Below are positions 31,215 through 39,625 of a DNA stretch of 44,730 nt, piece by piece. The position numbers and the translations under genes were made by a program. Position 1 is the stretch's first letter; each line of letters starts with the position of its first letter. The notes below the pieces were generated by a model that had not been told where the DNA came from, made no database searches, and saw only the letters and a list, made by a program, of their open reading frames with translations. The stretch is from a virus, in IMG/VR virus record IMGVR_UViG_3300046507_000186, positions 1 to 44,730 of that record, one strand, 5' to 3'.

Positions 31215-33638
31215 ATGACTGTCAACAACACGACACGCAGAGCGGGACCGTTTGCAGGCAACGGCGCAACGGTTTCCTTTCCGTTCTCCTTCAAGATTTT
31301 CAGCAAGACCGACGTGCAGGTTATTCTGACTGCGGCGAGCGGCGCGACGACCACGTTGACGCTGGATAGCGACTACTCGGTCAGCCTCAGCGCCGACCAG
31401 AACGGTTCGCCTGGTGGTTCGATCAACTACCCGCTTGTCGGCACGCCACTCCCGGCCGGCTCGAACATCGTTGTGCTGGGCGCGCTGCCGTACACACAGC
31501 CGACGGACATCACCAATCAGGGCGGCTTCTACCCCGAAGTTATCGAAGACGCGCTCGACCGCACCGAAATCCAGATTCAGCAGCTTGCCGAGACCACGTC
31601 ACGCAGCGTGAGTTTCCCCGTTTCCGAAGCGGTCTCCGGCATTTTGCCGGCAGCGCTACAGCGCGCGGGCACAGTGCTCGCCTTCGATAGCCTCGGCAAT
31701 CTCACGTTCCTGCCGATGCCGTCGAGCGTTGGCGCGGGCGATCTGCGCGACGAGCTAGGCAGCGACGGCAAGCCGGGTCTTATCGTCGGTACTGACGTGG
31801 CCGTGGGCGCCACACAGATCCCCTTGTCGCGTTCGCCCGGCAGCAAAGCCAATCTATGGCTTTTCTTCGACACCGAGAACCAGGGCGGCGACCAGATCCA
31901 ATCCGTCGCAAACTCGATTCTGACACTCACGTCGGGAGTCCCCGCCGGAATCTCGCGCGTGTATATCCGCACCGGCACGACGCTGTCGGTCTACACCCCG
32001 CCGCCGCAGAGCGTGACCGACACGACACTCGTGCCCGGCAGCGCCGTGTACAACCGCTCGCACTTCGTCGTAGACCCTCGCGACAAGGGCGCGGTAGGTG
32101 ATGGCGTGGCCGACGACACGGCAGCGTGGCGCGCGGCGGTGACCGCAGTCGTGGCGGCCGGCGGTGGCAGGATCGCGCCCAGCCCCGGCACCTATCTGCT
32201 GTCGGCGCCGATCGTCGTGACGACAGATAACGTCGTGATCGATGGCGGTGATAAGTACGCCGTAACGGTGAAGGTGCCGAACAACGCGGCCGGCTTTACC
32301 GGCTACAACCCGAACGCCATTTTCATTCTGAACGGCAATAACAACGTCCTTCGAAACATCGGCATCGACGGGAACATCGCTAACAACGCCGGCCAGTCGT
32401 TCGGCGCGGTGTCTCAGACAGTGGCGAAAAGCGGACTGTGCGTCGAAGACTGCTATATCCGGGGCGTGATCTACAACGGGATCATTTTGAATCCGTTGAC
32501 GGGCACGTGTTCGAACTTCTCGATCCGGCGCAACCGGCTGGAGAACATCGGCTGGAGTGCGATATCCGCGTATTGCAGCATCAACGGTGACATCGAACAG
32601 AACAGCGTGGTGAGCTGCGGCGGTAACGGGATTCTGACCGGCTACAACTCGAATGTAAGCAACTTCAATATTGCATCGAATATCCGCATCAACGGCAACT
32701 TCGTGACGCGCGCAACGCCGCCGACGCACATCGTCGGTGGGTCCGCTGAAATTGGCTTCATGATCGTCGTGGGCGCCGGTGATTCGTATATCACGGTCGA
32801 TTCGAATGTCTGTATCGACAACCGCAACGCTGCGCAGGATGGCATTGGGCTCGGCCAGGACGGTGTGCGTCTGAACGAAGGGCTCGTGTTCTCGAACAAC
32901 GTCGTCATCTACGCCGGTCTGTACGGTATCGACGTCAGTTCGAATCACGTCGTGGTCGGCAACTACATCCGGTATGCAGCCCAGCAAGGCATCAAGCTCG
33001 GCACGGACGTCGGCGGCAACCTGGTCAATTGCGTGGTCGACGGCAACATCATCGATAGCTGCAACCTCAGCACCACGACGATAACGCAGGACGGTATTTG
33101 GGTCGCACCGACCCTGACCGTACCGGACCCGACCGCGCTCTACGCAAACATCAAGATCACGAACAATCGTGTGGTCGATTACTCGGGGCCGCAGCGCACG
33201 AAGTACGGGCTGAACATCACGTTCATAAACAACCTCGTCTACCAGAACTGCGACTTCAGCGACAACGATTTTTCAGGCGTATCGACTGCCGGCGTCATCG
33301 CTACCGGCACGGGCATTCCGCAACAAACCGGATGGACCTACGCGAATAATCGGCACCCGGTGCAGGTGCCGCAGGTTTCCGGCACCGCGCTAAACGTGTT
33401 CGGCTACGACAAGGTGCAAGTCACGCAGGCCGGCGCGACGACGGTGCTCAACATCCTGGGCGGTTTCGATGGTGGCGACCTGTCCATCCAGCACAACGAC
33501 GCGAACACCACCTACAAGTTCAGCGGCAACGCTCAGATGTACGGCAACGGCAACGTGAACCTCACGCCGGCCGCGGGCAACTGGGTGAAGTTCGAGCGAT
33601 TCAACGGGGTGTGGGCCGGTTACAGGACAGTCCAATGA
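31215..33638 (+). CDS. Tail fibre / tailspike with pectate-lyase-like beta-helix
   Basis: Residues 1 to about 150 are the head-binding domain common to podovirus fibres (MTVNNTTRRAGPFAGNGATV, then FPFSFKIF, DIDYSV-like strands and GGFYPEVIEDALDRTEIQIQ). From about residue 275 the sequence FVVDPRDKGAVGDGVADDTA starts a right-handed beta-helix with repeated N-rich rungs (NNVLRNIGIDGNI, NFVTRATPPTH, VVDGNIIDSCNL). Such folds often degrade capsule or O-antigen, so this is the probable receptor-binding depolymerase. The last 100 residues look like a trimer-forming tip (VQVTQAGATTVLNILGGFDG). Its stop overlaps the next ATG. Confidence 0.85.
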   Translation: MTVNNTTRRAGPFAGNGATVSFPFSFKIFSKTDVQVILTAASGATTTLTLDSDYSVSLSADQNGSPGGSINYPLVGTPLPAGSNIVVLGALPYTQPTDITNQGGFYPEVIEDALDRTEIQIQQLAETTSRSVSFPVSEAVSGILPAALQRAGTVLAFDSLGNLTFLPMPSSVGAGDLRDELGSDGKPGLIVGTDVAVGATQIPLSRSPGSKANLWLFFDTENQGGDQIQSVANSILTLTSGVPAGISRVYIRTGTTLSVYTPPPQSVTDTTLVPGSAVYNRSHFVVDPRDKGAVGDGVADDTAAWRAAVTAVVAAGGGRIAPSPGTYLLSAPIVVTTDNVVIDGGDKYAVTVKVPNNAAGFTGYNPNAIFILNGNNNVLRNIGIDGNIANNAGQSFGAVSQTVAKSGLCVEDCYIRGVIYNGIILNPLTGTCSNFSIRRNRLENIGWSAISAYCSINGDIEQNSVVSCGGNGILTGYNSNVSNFNIASNIRINGNFVTRATPPTHIVGGSAEIGFMIVVGAGDSYITVDSNVCIDNRNAAQDGIGLGQDGVRLNEGLVFSNNVVIYAGLYGIDVSSNHVVVGNYIRYAAQQGIKLGTDVGGNLVNCVVDGNIIDSCNLSTTTITQDGIWVAPTLTVPDPTALYANIKITNNRVVDYSGPQRTKYGLNITFINNLVYQNCDFSDNDFSGVSTAGVIATGTGIPQQTGWTYANNRHPVQVPQVSGTALNVFGYDKVQVTQAGATTVLNILGGFDGGDLSIQHNDANTTYKFSGNAQMYGNGNVNLTPAAGNWVKFERFNGVWAGYRTVQ

Positions 33639-33946
33639 GCGATCTCGATAAGCCGCGCTGGATCGAAACAAAGATAAACCTACAGACGCTGGTTACCGGA
33701 ATCCTCGGCGCGGCCGTCGCGTTGACCGTCTCTTATTTCACTCTCGTGCAGCGCGTGTCGCTGATCGAAGCCGACGTCGCGAACCTGAAAACGGCGCAGC
33801 ACGACAAGCAGGTGCAGACGGAAAACAGCCTCGCTGAAATAAAAGGCTCCGTGCACGACACGAACGAAAAGATCGACAAGCTGACGAGCTTTCTGCTTCA
33901 GAACAACGCCGGCAACAGGGCCGAGACGAAAAGGTGGTCGCGATGA
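33635..33946 (+). CDS. Single-TM coiled-coil membrane protein of the lysis cassette
   Basis: 103 residues. After a short cytoplasmic head there is one membrane helix (LVTGILGAAVALTVSYFTLV), then a coiled coil (RVSLIEADVANLKTAQHDKQ and onward to IDKLTSFLLQNN). It starts the lysis gene cluster with an ATGA overlap and ends overlapping the next gene the same way. The form fits a class III-like holin, an antiholin, or a regulator of the neighbouring holin candidate; sequence alone does not separate these. Confidence 0.72.
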   Translation: MSDLDKPRWIETKINLQTLVTGILGAAVALTVSYFTLVQRVSLIEADVANLKTAQHDKQVQTENSLAEIKGSVHDTNEKIDKLTSFLLQNNAGNRAETKRWSR

Positions 33947-34230
33947 TCAAGGAATATTTTATAGCGGACCTGAAGACGATCCGCTCGTGGTGGTCGGTGC
34001 GCATCGGTGCGCTGGGCGTGATCCTGCTCGCGGCAATCCCGGCTATCGCCGACCAGTTCCCCAACGTCGCGCCGTCGCTCCTGTCGTTCTTCCCGAAGCA
34101 CGGCCAGCAGTGGGTGCCGATTGTCGGCGCGCTGCTCGCTGTCGCCGCGCGCGTGGTCAGCCAGGCTGCGTTGCTCGATCGACTGCGCGCCATGTTCGGT
34201 CGCAAAGGTGGCGGCGATGGCACGAATTGA
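33943..34230 (+). CDS. Holin candidate, two membrane helices
   Basis: 95 residues with two predicted membrane helices (RIGALGVILLAAIPAIADQF and WVPIVGALLAVAARVVSQAA) and a charged, Lys/Arg-rich tail (LRAMFGRKGGGDG). It lies directly before the endolysin, whose start it overlaps by 14 bp, the classic holin position. It would form the hole that releases the endolysin, which has no signal peptide. ATG 33943 overlaps the upstream stop. Confidence 0.78.
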   Translation: MIKEYFIADLKTIRSWWSVRIGALGVILLAAIPAIADQFPNVAPSLLSFFPKHGQQWVPIVGALLAVAARVVSQAALLDRLRAMFGRKGGGDGTN

Positions 34231-34705
34231 CGCCGGCACTGCGGGCGGTGAGAACCGCGTTGCGTTCCTCGACATGATCGCCGTCAGCGAGATCGGCGCG
34301 GCACTGCTCGCCAAAAGCGACGACGGTTACAACGTGCTGGTCGGCAGCACACCAGCCAGGCCGCTGCTTTTCAAGGGCTACGCCGATCACCCGAACGTGC
34401 TGAACCCGACGCTGCATTCGACTGCGGCCGGGCGCTACCAGATCCTTTACCGGTGGTGGCGCATCTACAAGGCGCAGATGTATCTGCGCGACTTCTCACC
34501 GATCTCGCAAGACCGGTACGCGCTGCAGCAACTGAAGGAACACGGCGCGCTGCCGTACATCGACGCGGGGCGCTTCGAGCTGGCCGTGGCGAAGTGCTCG
34601 AACGTGTGGGCGAGTCTCCCCGGCGCGGGCTACGGCCAGCACGAAAACCAGCTTGAACATTTGCAGGCCGCCTATCAGGCGGCAGGCGGGACGGTATCGG
34701 CATGA
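34217..34705 (+). CDS. Endolysin, lambda R-type transglycosylase
   Basis: 162 residues closely matching the layout of phage lambda R (GH104): FLDMIAVSE with catalytic Glu25, YNVLVGSTP, YADHPNVLNPTLHSTAAGRY, QILYRWWRIYKAQMYLRDFS, QDRYALQQLKEHGALPYIDA and CSNVWASLPGAGYGQHE. Lambda R is 158 residues, so the gene is full length. It cuts the glycan strands of peptidoglycan forming 1,6-anhydro ends. No signal peptide is present, so it depends on the holin. The start at ATG 34217 matches the family N-terminus, while longer frames upstream lie in the holin gene. Confidence 0.95.
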   Translation: MARIDAGTAGGENRVAFLDMIAVSEIGAALLAKSDDGYNVLVGSTPARPLLFKGYADHPNVLNPTLHSTAAGRYQILYRWWRIYKAQMYLRDFSPISQDRYALQQLKEHGALPYIDAGRFELAVAKCSNVWASLPGAGYGQHENQLEHLQAAYQAAGGTVSA

Positions 34706-34992
34706 TCGCACCTTTTATTCCCTACATCGTCACGGCGCTCGCGCTGATCGCCAGCGCGCTCGGCATCGCCTGGAGCCGCAAGTCCGTGCAAACGGCGAAG
34801 GCCCAGGCGACGGCCGCCGCGGCCACGGCGCAGGTGCATGAGGCGCAGGCACAGACCGCCGAGGCGCAAGCCAACCAGGCGGCTGCGCAGACCGGCGCCG
34901 CGGCCGTTGCCGCGCGCACCGAGATCGACAACGCTGTCGCCGCCAAACCCGCCGACGAGGTACGCAATGACCTTAAGAACTGGACTCGGTAG
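34702..34992 (+). CDS. Rz: i-spanin (Rz-like)
   Basis: 96 residues: an N-terminal membrane helix (MIAPFIPYIVTALALIASAL) followed by a periplasmic Ala/Gln-rich coiled coil (KAQATAAAATAQVHEAQAQT, AEAQANQAAAQTG). This is the inner-membrane partner of the spanin pair that fuses the two membranes at lysis. The outer partner is nested in its 3' end in another frame, as in lambda. Start overlaps the endolysin stop by 4 bp. Confidence 0.82.
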   Translation: MIAPFIPYIVTALALIASALGIAWSRKSVQTAKAQATAAAATAQVHEAQAQTAEAQANQAAAQTGAAAVAARTEIDNAVAAKPADEVRNDLKNWTR

Positions 34993-35209
34993 CGCGCTGC
35001 TCGTGCTGCTTGCCGGGTGCGCTGCGACGTGCCCGCCGCCGGCCGCGCCGGAAGTCGTGACGAAAACCCGCATCGTCGATACGTCGTGTGATTGGGTGAA
35101 GCCAATCTATCTCGACAAGACCGACGTGCTGTCGGACGCCACCGCTAAAGCGATCCTGTCTCACGATCAGGCCGGCGAAAAAAATTGCAACTGGAAACCG
35201 CTCAAATGA
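34967..35209 (+). CDS. Rz1: o-spanin lipoprotein (Rz1-like)
   Basis: 80 residues starting at ATG 34967 (GAGG 7 nt upstream) inside the Rz-like gene in a different frame. The signal peptide ends in a lipobox, LVLLAGC, so Cys is lipid-modified and the protein anchors to the outer membrane. Proline-rich CPPPAAPEV follows, typical of Rz1. It extends beyond the end of Rz, as in many overlapping spanin pairs. Confidence 0.85.
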   Translation: MTLRTGLGSALLVLLAGCAATCPPPAAPEVVTKTRIVDTSCDWVKPIYLDKTDVLSDATAKAILSHDQAGEKNCNWKPLK

Positions 35210-36258
35210 AAAGACTCCTACTCGCCGCGCTGATTGCGCTTTCCTCGACGGCCTTTGCCGCGACGCTGTCGCCCGTCTCATTGATCAGCCCGGCAGGGTC
35301 GACTGCGGGCCAGGCTATCGTGTCCACCGGGCCGAGTACCGCGCCGGCATGGTCGAAGGTGACCGCGACTGCGCTCGCAGCGCAGGCCGCGAATACGGTC
35401 GTGGCAAACGTGACGGGGTCGAGCGCGTCGCCGACGGCGTTCGCAATGCCGAGTTGCTCGACATCGACGAGCGCGCTGCAGTACACGAGCGGCACCGGTT
35501 TTACGTGCAACGCCAGCGCCGCGCCCTTGGCATCTCCGAGCTTCACCGGCGCCGTCACGATCACGAACTCGGCGACAAGCGGCGCGACGATCGTCGTCAA
35601 CGCCACCGCCAATACCGGGTCGGGCGCGGCGATTGTCCTCGGAGGCAACGGAGCTACAACGCCGAACAAGTTCATCCGCGCGTTCAATGGTGCGTTCCAG
35701 ATCGTCAACAGCACGAACAGCGCCACGCCAATGTCGATGGACGACGCCGGCAACGTGGTGTTCTCGGGTAGCGTTACTGGAACCGCAGGATCGTTTTCGA
35801 CGATCGCTGCATCCGGCCTGATCTCTCCATCGAGCACGGTTGGAATCAAGGGTACGACCGCAGCGGACAATGCGAATGCAGGCAGTATTGGCGAGTTCCT
35901 GACGGCCACCGGAACTGGTGTTTCCCTGACCAGTGGGACGACTGCCAATATCACGAGCATCGTGCTGACTGCGGGTGATTGGGACGTGAGTGGAAACGTC
36001 GAATTTATATCAGCGGCCGGTACGATAATTTCAATCGCCCAAACTGCGGTTACGACGACGACAGGGGCGAATGGAGCTAACGGTATCAGAGCGATAAACA
36101 GCGCTACCCAGGCGGCATCGAACAACCTTTCACTGGTAGCGCCGGTACAGCGGTTCAATGTCTCAGGATCAACCACAGTTTTTCTGACTGCCACCGCGAG
36201 TTTCAGCACGAGCACGCTGACAGCCACCGGAGTTATTCGCGCACGACGCGTCCGCTGA
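35206..36258 (+). CDS. Signal-peptide-bearing, fibre-like Ser/Thr/Ala-rich protein
   Basis: 350 residues. The first 19 (MKRLLLAALIALSSTAFA) form a clear Sec signal peptide with an AFA cleavage site. The mature part is repetitive and resembles tail-fibre shafts: SLISPAGSTAGQAIVSTGPS, then VVANVTGSSASPTAFAMPSC and a C-terminal beta domain with GDWDVSGNVEFISAAGT. Secretion of a fibre-like protein is odd for a virion component. It may be exported to the cell surface, or the signal may have another purpose. The ATG overlaps the Rz1 stop, and its stop lies inside the convergent acyltransferase gene (26-bp overlap). Confidence 0.75.
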   Translation: MKRLLLAALIALSSTAFAATLSPVSLISPAGSTAGQAIVSTGPSTAPAWSKVTATALAAQAANTVVANVTGSSASPTAFAMPSCSTSTSALQYTSGTGFTCNASAAPLASPSFTGAVTITNSATSGATIVVNATANTGSGAAIVLGGNGATTPNKFIRAFNGAFQIVNSTNSATPMSMDDAGNVVFSGSVTGTAGSFSTIAASGLISPSSTVGIKGTTAADNANAGSIGEFLTATGTGVSLTSGTTANITSIVLTAGDWDVSGNVEFISAAGTIISIAQTAVTTTTGANGANGIRAINSATQAASNNLSLVAPVQRFNVSGSTTVFLTATASFSTSTLTATGVIRARRVR

Positions 36259-37330
36259 TTGCCGTGTGAATCTCTCGCGGGCGGCGGTGCATGAACGGTT
36301 GTTCGATGAGCCGGTGCGCCGCCTCTGCTAATACCAGCGTCGCGGTCGCGAAGATTAGAAACGAGACGACCGGGCGTTCGGCAAACCATCCATGCCTGAG
36401 CATCGTCCGCACGATGCTGCCGTGGCACAGATAGAGGGCATAGCTCCGGGTGCTGAACCAGCCGATCACCTTCGATTCTCCACCCGCTTCCAGATGCGCC
36501 CATGACTGGAAATATGCCCACACGACAATAGCCGCGAAAGACGCCGAGGCGAGCGAGAAAGAGAACGTGCGCAGGAAGAATACGCCAACGTCAATCCGGC
36601 CCATCAGTATTTCGATTGTTGCGAACACGCCAGCCGCGCCCGCAAGGCCGATCACGTTCTTCCAGTAACGCATGCCGGCCGGGAACGTCCGCACGGCCCA
36701 GATAGCCAGAATCCCGAAGGCAATAGCGTCCAGCCTCAGCGCGACGATGCGGCGCACGTACAGGTCAAAATCGGTGGCCGGATCGTAGAAGCCGATCCGC
36801 AGGGCGAGCGGGACGATGATGAGGGTCACCGCGATAACCAGAATCCGCGTGCGCGCCGGCACGCCGACGAGCACCGCGAACATGGCCGGGAAGATCAGAT
36901 AGAACCACTCCTCGATGGCCAGTGACCAGCTCTCGTGATACCACTGCGCCAGCATCGGCCACGCGAGATTTTGCAGGAACAGGAGGTAAGCGAGGCACTT
37001 CGCTGACCACACCTTGTCCAGCGTGAGCCCGTAAATGGTGACAAATGCCGATGCCACGAAGAAGACGTAGTAGAGCGGCAGGGTGCGCATCCACCGGCGC
37101 ACATAGAAATTCAGGCTGACGCGCCACGAAAAGCCGCGCTCGAAGTCGCGCAGGATAATCCCGCCGATCAGGAATCCGCTAAGCGCAAAGAATATCTCGA
37201 CGCCGAGATCGCCAGTAACGTAGATCAGTTGAGGCACATCCTTGAGCGCGAACGCGGAATAATGCACGGCGAGCACCGGCAGGATGGCGAACATGCGAAC
37301 CACGTCCAGCCCGAAGTTTCGGTTTTTCAT
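36233..37330 (-). CDS. Acyltransferase 3 family membrane protein (surface glycan modification)
   Basis: 365 residues with about ten hydrophobic helices. Family motifs: NFGLDVVRMFAILPVLAVHY (the R-x10-H site), GDLGVEIFFALSGFLIGGII, FYVRRWMRTLPLYYVF, and HESWSLAIEEWFYLIFPAMF. Such enzymes (OafA-like) transfer acetyl groups to O-antigen or other glycans, and in prophages they change the host serotype and block other phages. I start at ATG 37330, which overlaps the stop of the upstream membrane gene (ATGA). Being on the strand opposite the late genes suggests expression in the lysogen. Confidence 0.88.
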   Translation of the reverse strand: MKNRNFGLDVVRMFAILPVLAVHYSAFALKDVPQLIYVTGDLGVEIFFALSGFLIGGIILRDFERGFSWRVSLNFYVRRWMRTLPLYYVFFVASAFVTIYGLTLDKVWSAKCLAYLLFLQNLAWPMLAQWYHESWSLAIEEWFYLIFPAMFAVLVGVPARTRILVIAVTLIIVPLALRIGFYDPATDFDLYVRRIVALRLDAIAFGILAIWAVRTFPAGMRYWKNVIGLAGAAGVFATIEILMGRIDVGVFFLRTFSFSLASASFAAIVVWAYFQSWAHLEAGGESKVIGWFSTRSYALYLCHGSIVRTMLRHGWFAERPVVSFLIFATATLVLAEAAHRLIEQPFMHRRPREIHTAISGRVVRE

Positions 37331-37506
37331 TTGCGGTTCCACCAGTCCCATTCACTCCACACCCACAGGAGGATGCCAGCGCCGCTTATCATCCACGTCT
37401 CAGTCGGGAGCTGCGCGCCTGACAGCATCGCAATTATTGAGGCGATTGAAACGGCGCCCGCTGACCGGACGACAATCTTGATGTAAAGGGGCGGCTGATC
37501 GTTCAT
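37327..37506 (-). CDS. Small two-TM membrane protein, 59 aa
   Basis: The frame from ATG 37506 reads MNDQPPLYIKIVVRSAGAVS with two hydrophobic stretches (SAGAVSIASIIAMLSGA and WMISGAGILLWVWSEWDWW). It is coupled to the acyltransferase by a 4-bp overlap, so it may be an accessory factor of it. The ribosome-binding site is weak. Family not recognised. Confidence 0.62.
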   Translation of the reverse strand: MNDQPPLYIKIVVRSAGAVSIASIIAMLSGAQLPTETWMISGAGILLWVWSEWDWWNRK

Positions 37507-37513
37507 GCTGGGC

Positions 37514-37768
37514 TTAGGGCGTTCGGCTATTCTCAAGCAAAGTAATCCGTTCTTGTAAGGCAGCCTGCAATCTTTCTGATGCCTCGACGTACGCATCATG
37601 CGCCGTGGCAAAGGCGGTGTTTGCCGACGACAGACTAGCCAGCGCCTCCGTTGACTTGTCCAGTTGCGATCGGAGTTTGCTGTTCGCCTGGGAAAGCACC
37701 AGATTGGAAATCGCCAGACCGATTGTCACGATAGCCATTAACATCGTTAAAAGCAGTGCTTTGTACAT
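37514..37768 (-). CDS. Membrane-anchored coiled-coil protein, 84 aa
   Basis: It starts at ATG 37768 behind a strong AGGAG (6-nt spacing). A membrane helix (ALLLTMLMAIVTIGLAISNL) is followed by a long coiled coil (LSQANSKLRSQLDKSTEALA, then SERLQAALQERITLLE). The form resembles an i-spanin or other periplasmic coiled-coil protein, but it lies outside the lysis cluster with the acyltransferase and may serve a lysogenic function. Confidence 0.68.
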   Translation of the reverse strand: MYKALLLTMLMAIVTIGLAISNLVLSQANSKLRSQLDKSTEALASLSSANTAFATAHDAYVEASERLQAALQERITLLENSRTP

Positions 37769-37812
37769 TATCTGCTCCTTCGTCTTTTGTATCGTCGAAA
37801 TATCCGCGCAGT

Positions 37813-39255
37813 CTACCCCAAACGCTTGCGCTTCATCGCATCGAGCAGAATGTCCTGCACTTCCCGTTTTGACTCGCGGCGCAGCATCACGTCTTCGTCG
37901 ATCGTGTCCCGCGCGATGATGTGGTAGATGAATACCGGGCGCTTGTACCCTGCCTGCATCTGGCGCACCGGGCCGATCCGCTCGATGATCTGCTGGAATT
38001 CTTCCAGGTTCCACCAGTGACCGAAGAACGCGATTATGTTGCCGCCATCCTGCAGATTCAGGCCGTGGCCGGCGCTGGCCGGGTGCGCGAACAGCACCGG
38101 GATTTTTCCCGCGTTCCAGTCCTTTATTGTTTGCGGATTCTGGTCGAGTTGACGGCCGCGCGGAAAAGCGCGCGTGAGCCGAGCCAGATCAGACTTGAAG
38201 TGATAAGCCACGAGCACAGGCATGCCAGCAGCTTCCTCGACAATGTCTTCGAGCGCATGGAGCTTTTCATCGTGCACATCCTTCCAGTTGCCGGCGTCGT
38301 CGATGTACGCCGCACCGTTAGCGAGTTGTAAACATTTCATCGTGCGGCTGGCGGCATTCATCGCTTCGACCTCGTGCTCGCCGATTTCCATGAACATCTT
38401 GCGTTCCATGTCCTGATACAGCCGCCGCGCGCCGCTGGGCAGATCGACGTAGACCGGCCGCACGATCGGCTGCGCCAGGTCGAACCAGTCGGCGGGGTCG
38501 AGCGACACGGTGCAGTCCTGCAACTTGGCTTGGATCTCGGCCTGCGCGTGATCGAGCGGCTTCGTCTGCCGGTAACCGTTGCCGCCGGGCACTGCCTGAA
38601 ACCAACGCCCCTCGAACGCGGTGTAGCTGCGGCCGAGCCGCTGGCCGCCGTCGATGAACCACTGCTGGCCCCACAGATCCTTAAGCCCGTTCGGGGCCGG
38701 CGTGCCGGTGAGGTTGATCCAGCGCCGCACCTTCGTGTGCGCGACCTCGGCCAGCGCGCGGCCGCGCACGCCACCGCCGCCCTTGCGCTGGAATTCCTTG
38801 CCCTTCTTGCTGGTCTGCGTCGAGATGCGCGTCGACTTCAGCTTCGTCGACTCGTCGGCCACGATCGTGCCGAACGGCCAGGGGCGCGGGTTGTGCTTGA
38901 ACCAGTCGATCAGCCAGGGGATGTTTTCGTAGTTGATCGAGAACACCGGCGCGTCGCGGCGTAGTCGCATGGTGCGCTCGTTGACCGAGCCGATCAGCGG
39001 CACGACTTCCATGCCGCGCAGGTGCTCCCACTTCTCGCACTCGTCGGGCCAGGTGGATTGCGCCACGCGCAGCGGCGCGATCACCAGCGTCGGCTGTGTC
39101 TCGATGCCGAGCGAATACAGCGCGTCAAGGTGGGTCATGGTCGAGCTGGTCTTGCCCATACCCATACCCGCCCACACGTTGCAGCGCTCGACTTCGGCCT
39201 GGTGTTCGAGAATCAGCTTCTGATACGCGAACGGAACGTAGACGCGACGGGTCAT
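37813..39255 (-). CDS. SNF2-family helicase
   Basis: 480 residues: motif I AGMGMGKTSS (GMGKT 32-36), motif Ia LVIAPLRVAQ, motif II VADEST (a DEST variant of DEAH), motif III LTGTPAPNGLKDLWGQ, motif V GHGLNLQDGGNIIAFFGHWW, and motif VI QIIERIGPVRQMQAGYKRPV. In phages this family accompanies VRR-NUC nuclease and PolA and is believed to act in replication or recombination. The ATG at 39255 overlaps the upstream stop. The longer open frame upstream lies within that gene and is rejected. Motif VI carries GPVRQ where many SNF2 proteins have R-x-x-R, as is usual in the phage branch. Confidence 0.9.
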   Translation of the reverse strand: MTRRVYVPFAYQKLILEHQAEVERCNVWAGMGMGKTSSTMTHLDALYSLGIETQPTLVIAPLRVAQSTWPDECEKWEHLRGMEVVPLIGSVNERTMRLRRDAPVFSINYENIPWLIDWFKHNPRPWPFGTIVADESTKLKSTRISTQTSKKGKEFQRKGGGGVRGRALAEVAHTKVRRWINLTGTPAPNGLKDLWGQQWFIDGGQRLGRSYTAFEGRWFQAVPGGNGYRQTKPLDHAQAEIQAKLQDCTVSLDPADWFDLAQPIVRPVYVDLPSGARRLYQDMERKMFMEIGEHEVEAMNAASRTMKCLQLANGAAYIDDAGNWKDVHDEKLHALEDIVEEAAGMPVLVAYHFKSDLARLTRAFPRGRQLDQNPQTIKDWNAGKIPVLFAHPASAGHGLNLQDGGNIIAFFGHWWNLEEFQQIIERIGPVRQMQAGYKRPVFIYHIIARDTIDEDVMLRRESKREVQDILLDAMKRKRLG

Positions 39256-39617
39256 ACGAAATCGAATTCCGCGCCGCAGTCTTCGCACACGTTGACGTTC
39301 AGCCGAACGTGCAGGCACGATGGTTTTGGCGGGGTTAGTGCGGCGCGGGCTTGCCACGATTCCCACTGATCCTGAATCCAGTGCATGCAGTATTGACCAA
39401 TACGTTCGGAGCCTTTCACGTCGCGCCGGTACATAGGTGCCGCAGCGTCTTTCGATCTCACCCACGCCTCAAACGCTTCCCGCTCCCCAATCGCCCCATT
39501 TGCGGCGCGCGCATCACGAAGTGCAAGCTGTAATCCCATGTGCTGCGTGGCCGTCAGCTTCACGTCAAAAGTGCGCACCCAATCCGAAACCAGGGATTCA
39601 ATTTGGTCGTTCGTCAT
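39252..39617 (-). CDS. Hypothetical phage protein, 121 aa
   Basis: A helical protein with the block FEAWVRSKDAAAPMYRRDVK, then WIQDQWESWQARAAL, seen in small phage proteins of unknown function that precede replication genes. The C-terminus has a zinc-like pair CLHVRLNVNVCEDCGAEF. RBS AGGAA lies 5 nt before the ATG. It is the first gene of the minus-strand block that ends with the acyltransferase. The promoter is probably in the attP region (TTGCGG-16-TATTAG on the minus strand is a weak candidate). Confidence 0.72.
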   Translation of the reverse strand: MTNDQIESLVSDWVRTFDVKLTATQHMGLQLALRDARAANGAIGEREAFEAWVRSKDAAAPMYRRDVKGSERIGQYCMHWIQDQWESWQARAALTPPKPSCLHVRLNVNVCEDCGAEFDFV

Positions 39618-39625
39618 AGCGTTTC

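Noticed and set aside
31215-36258. A diversity-generating retroelement like that of Bordetella phage BPP-1
   Set aside because: No reverse transcriptase motif (such as YxDD) and no template/variable repeat pair were seen near the fibre genes, despite the BPP-1-like structural proteins.
39256-39465. N-terminal extension of the SNF2 helicase
   Set aside because: This part lies within the upstream 121-residue gene and reads as Arg-rich shadow; the ATG at 39255 overlaps that gene's stop and starts at the family's normal N-terminus.
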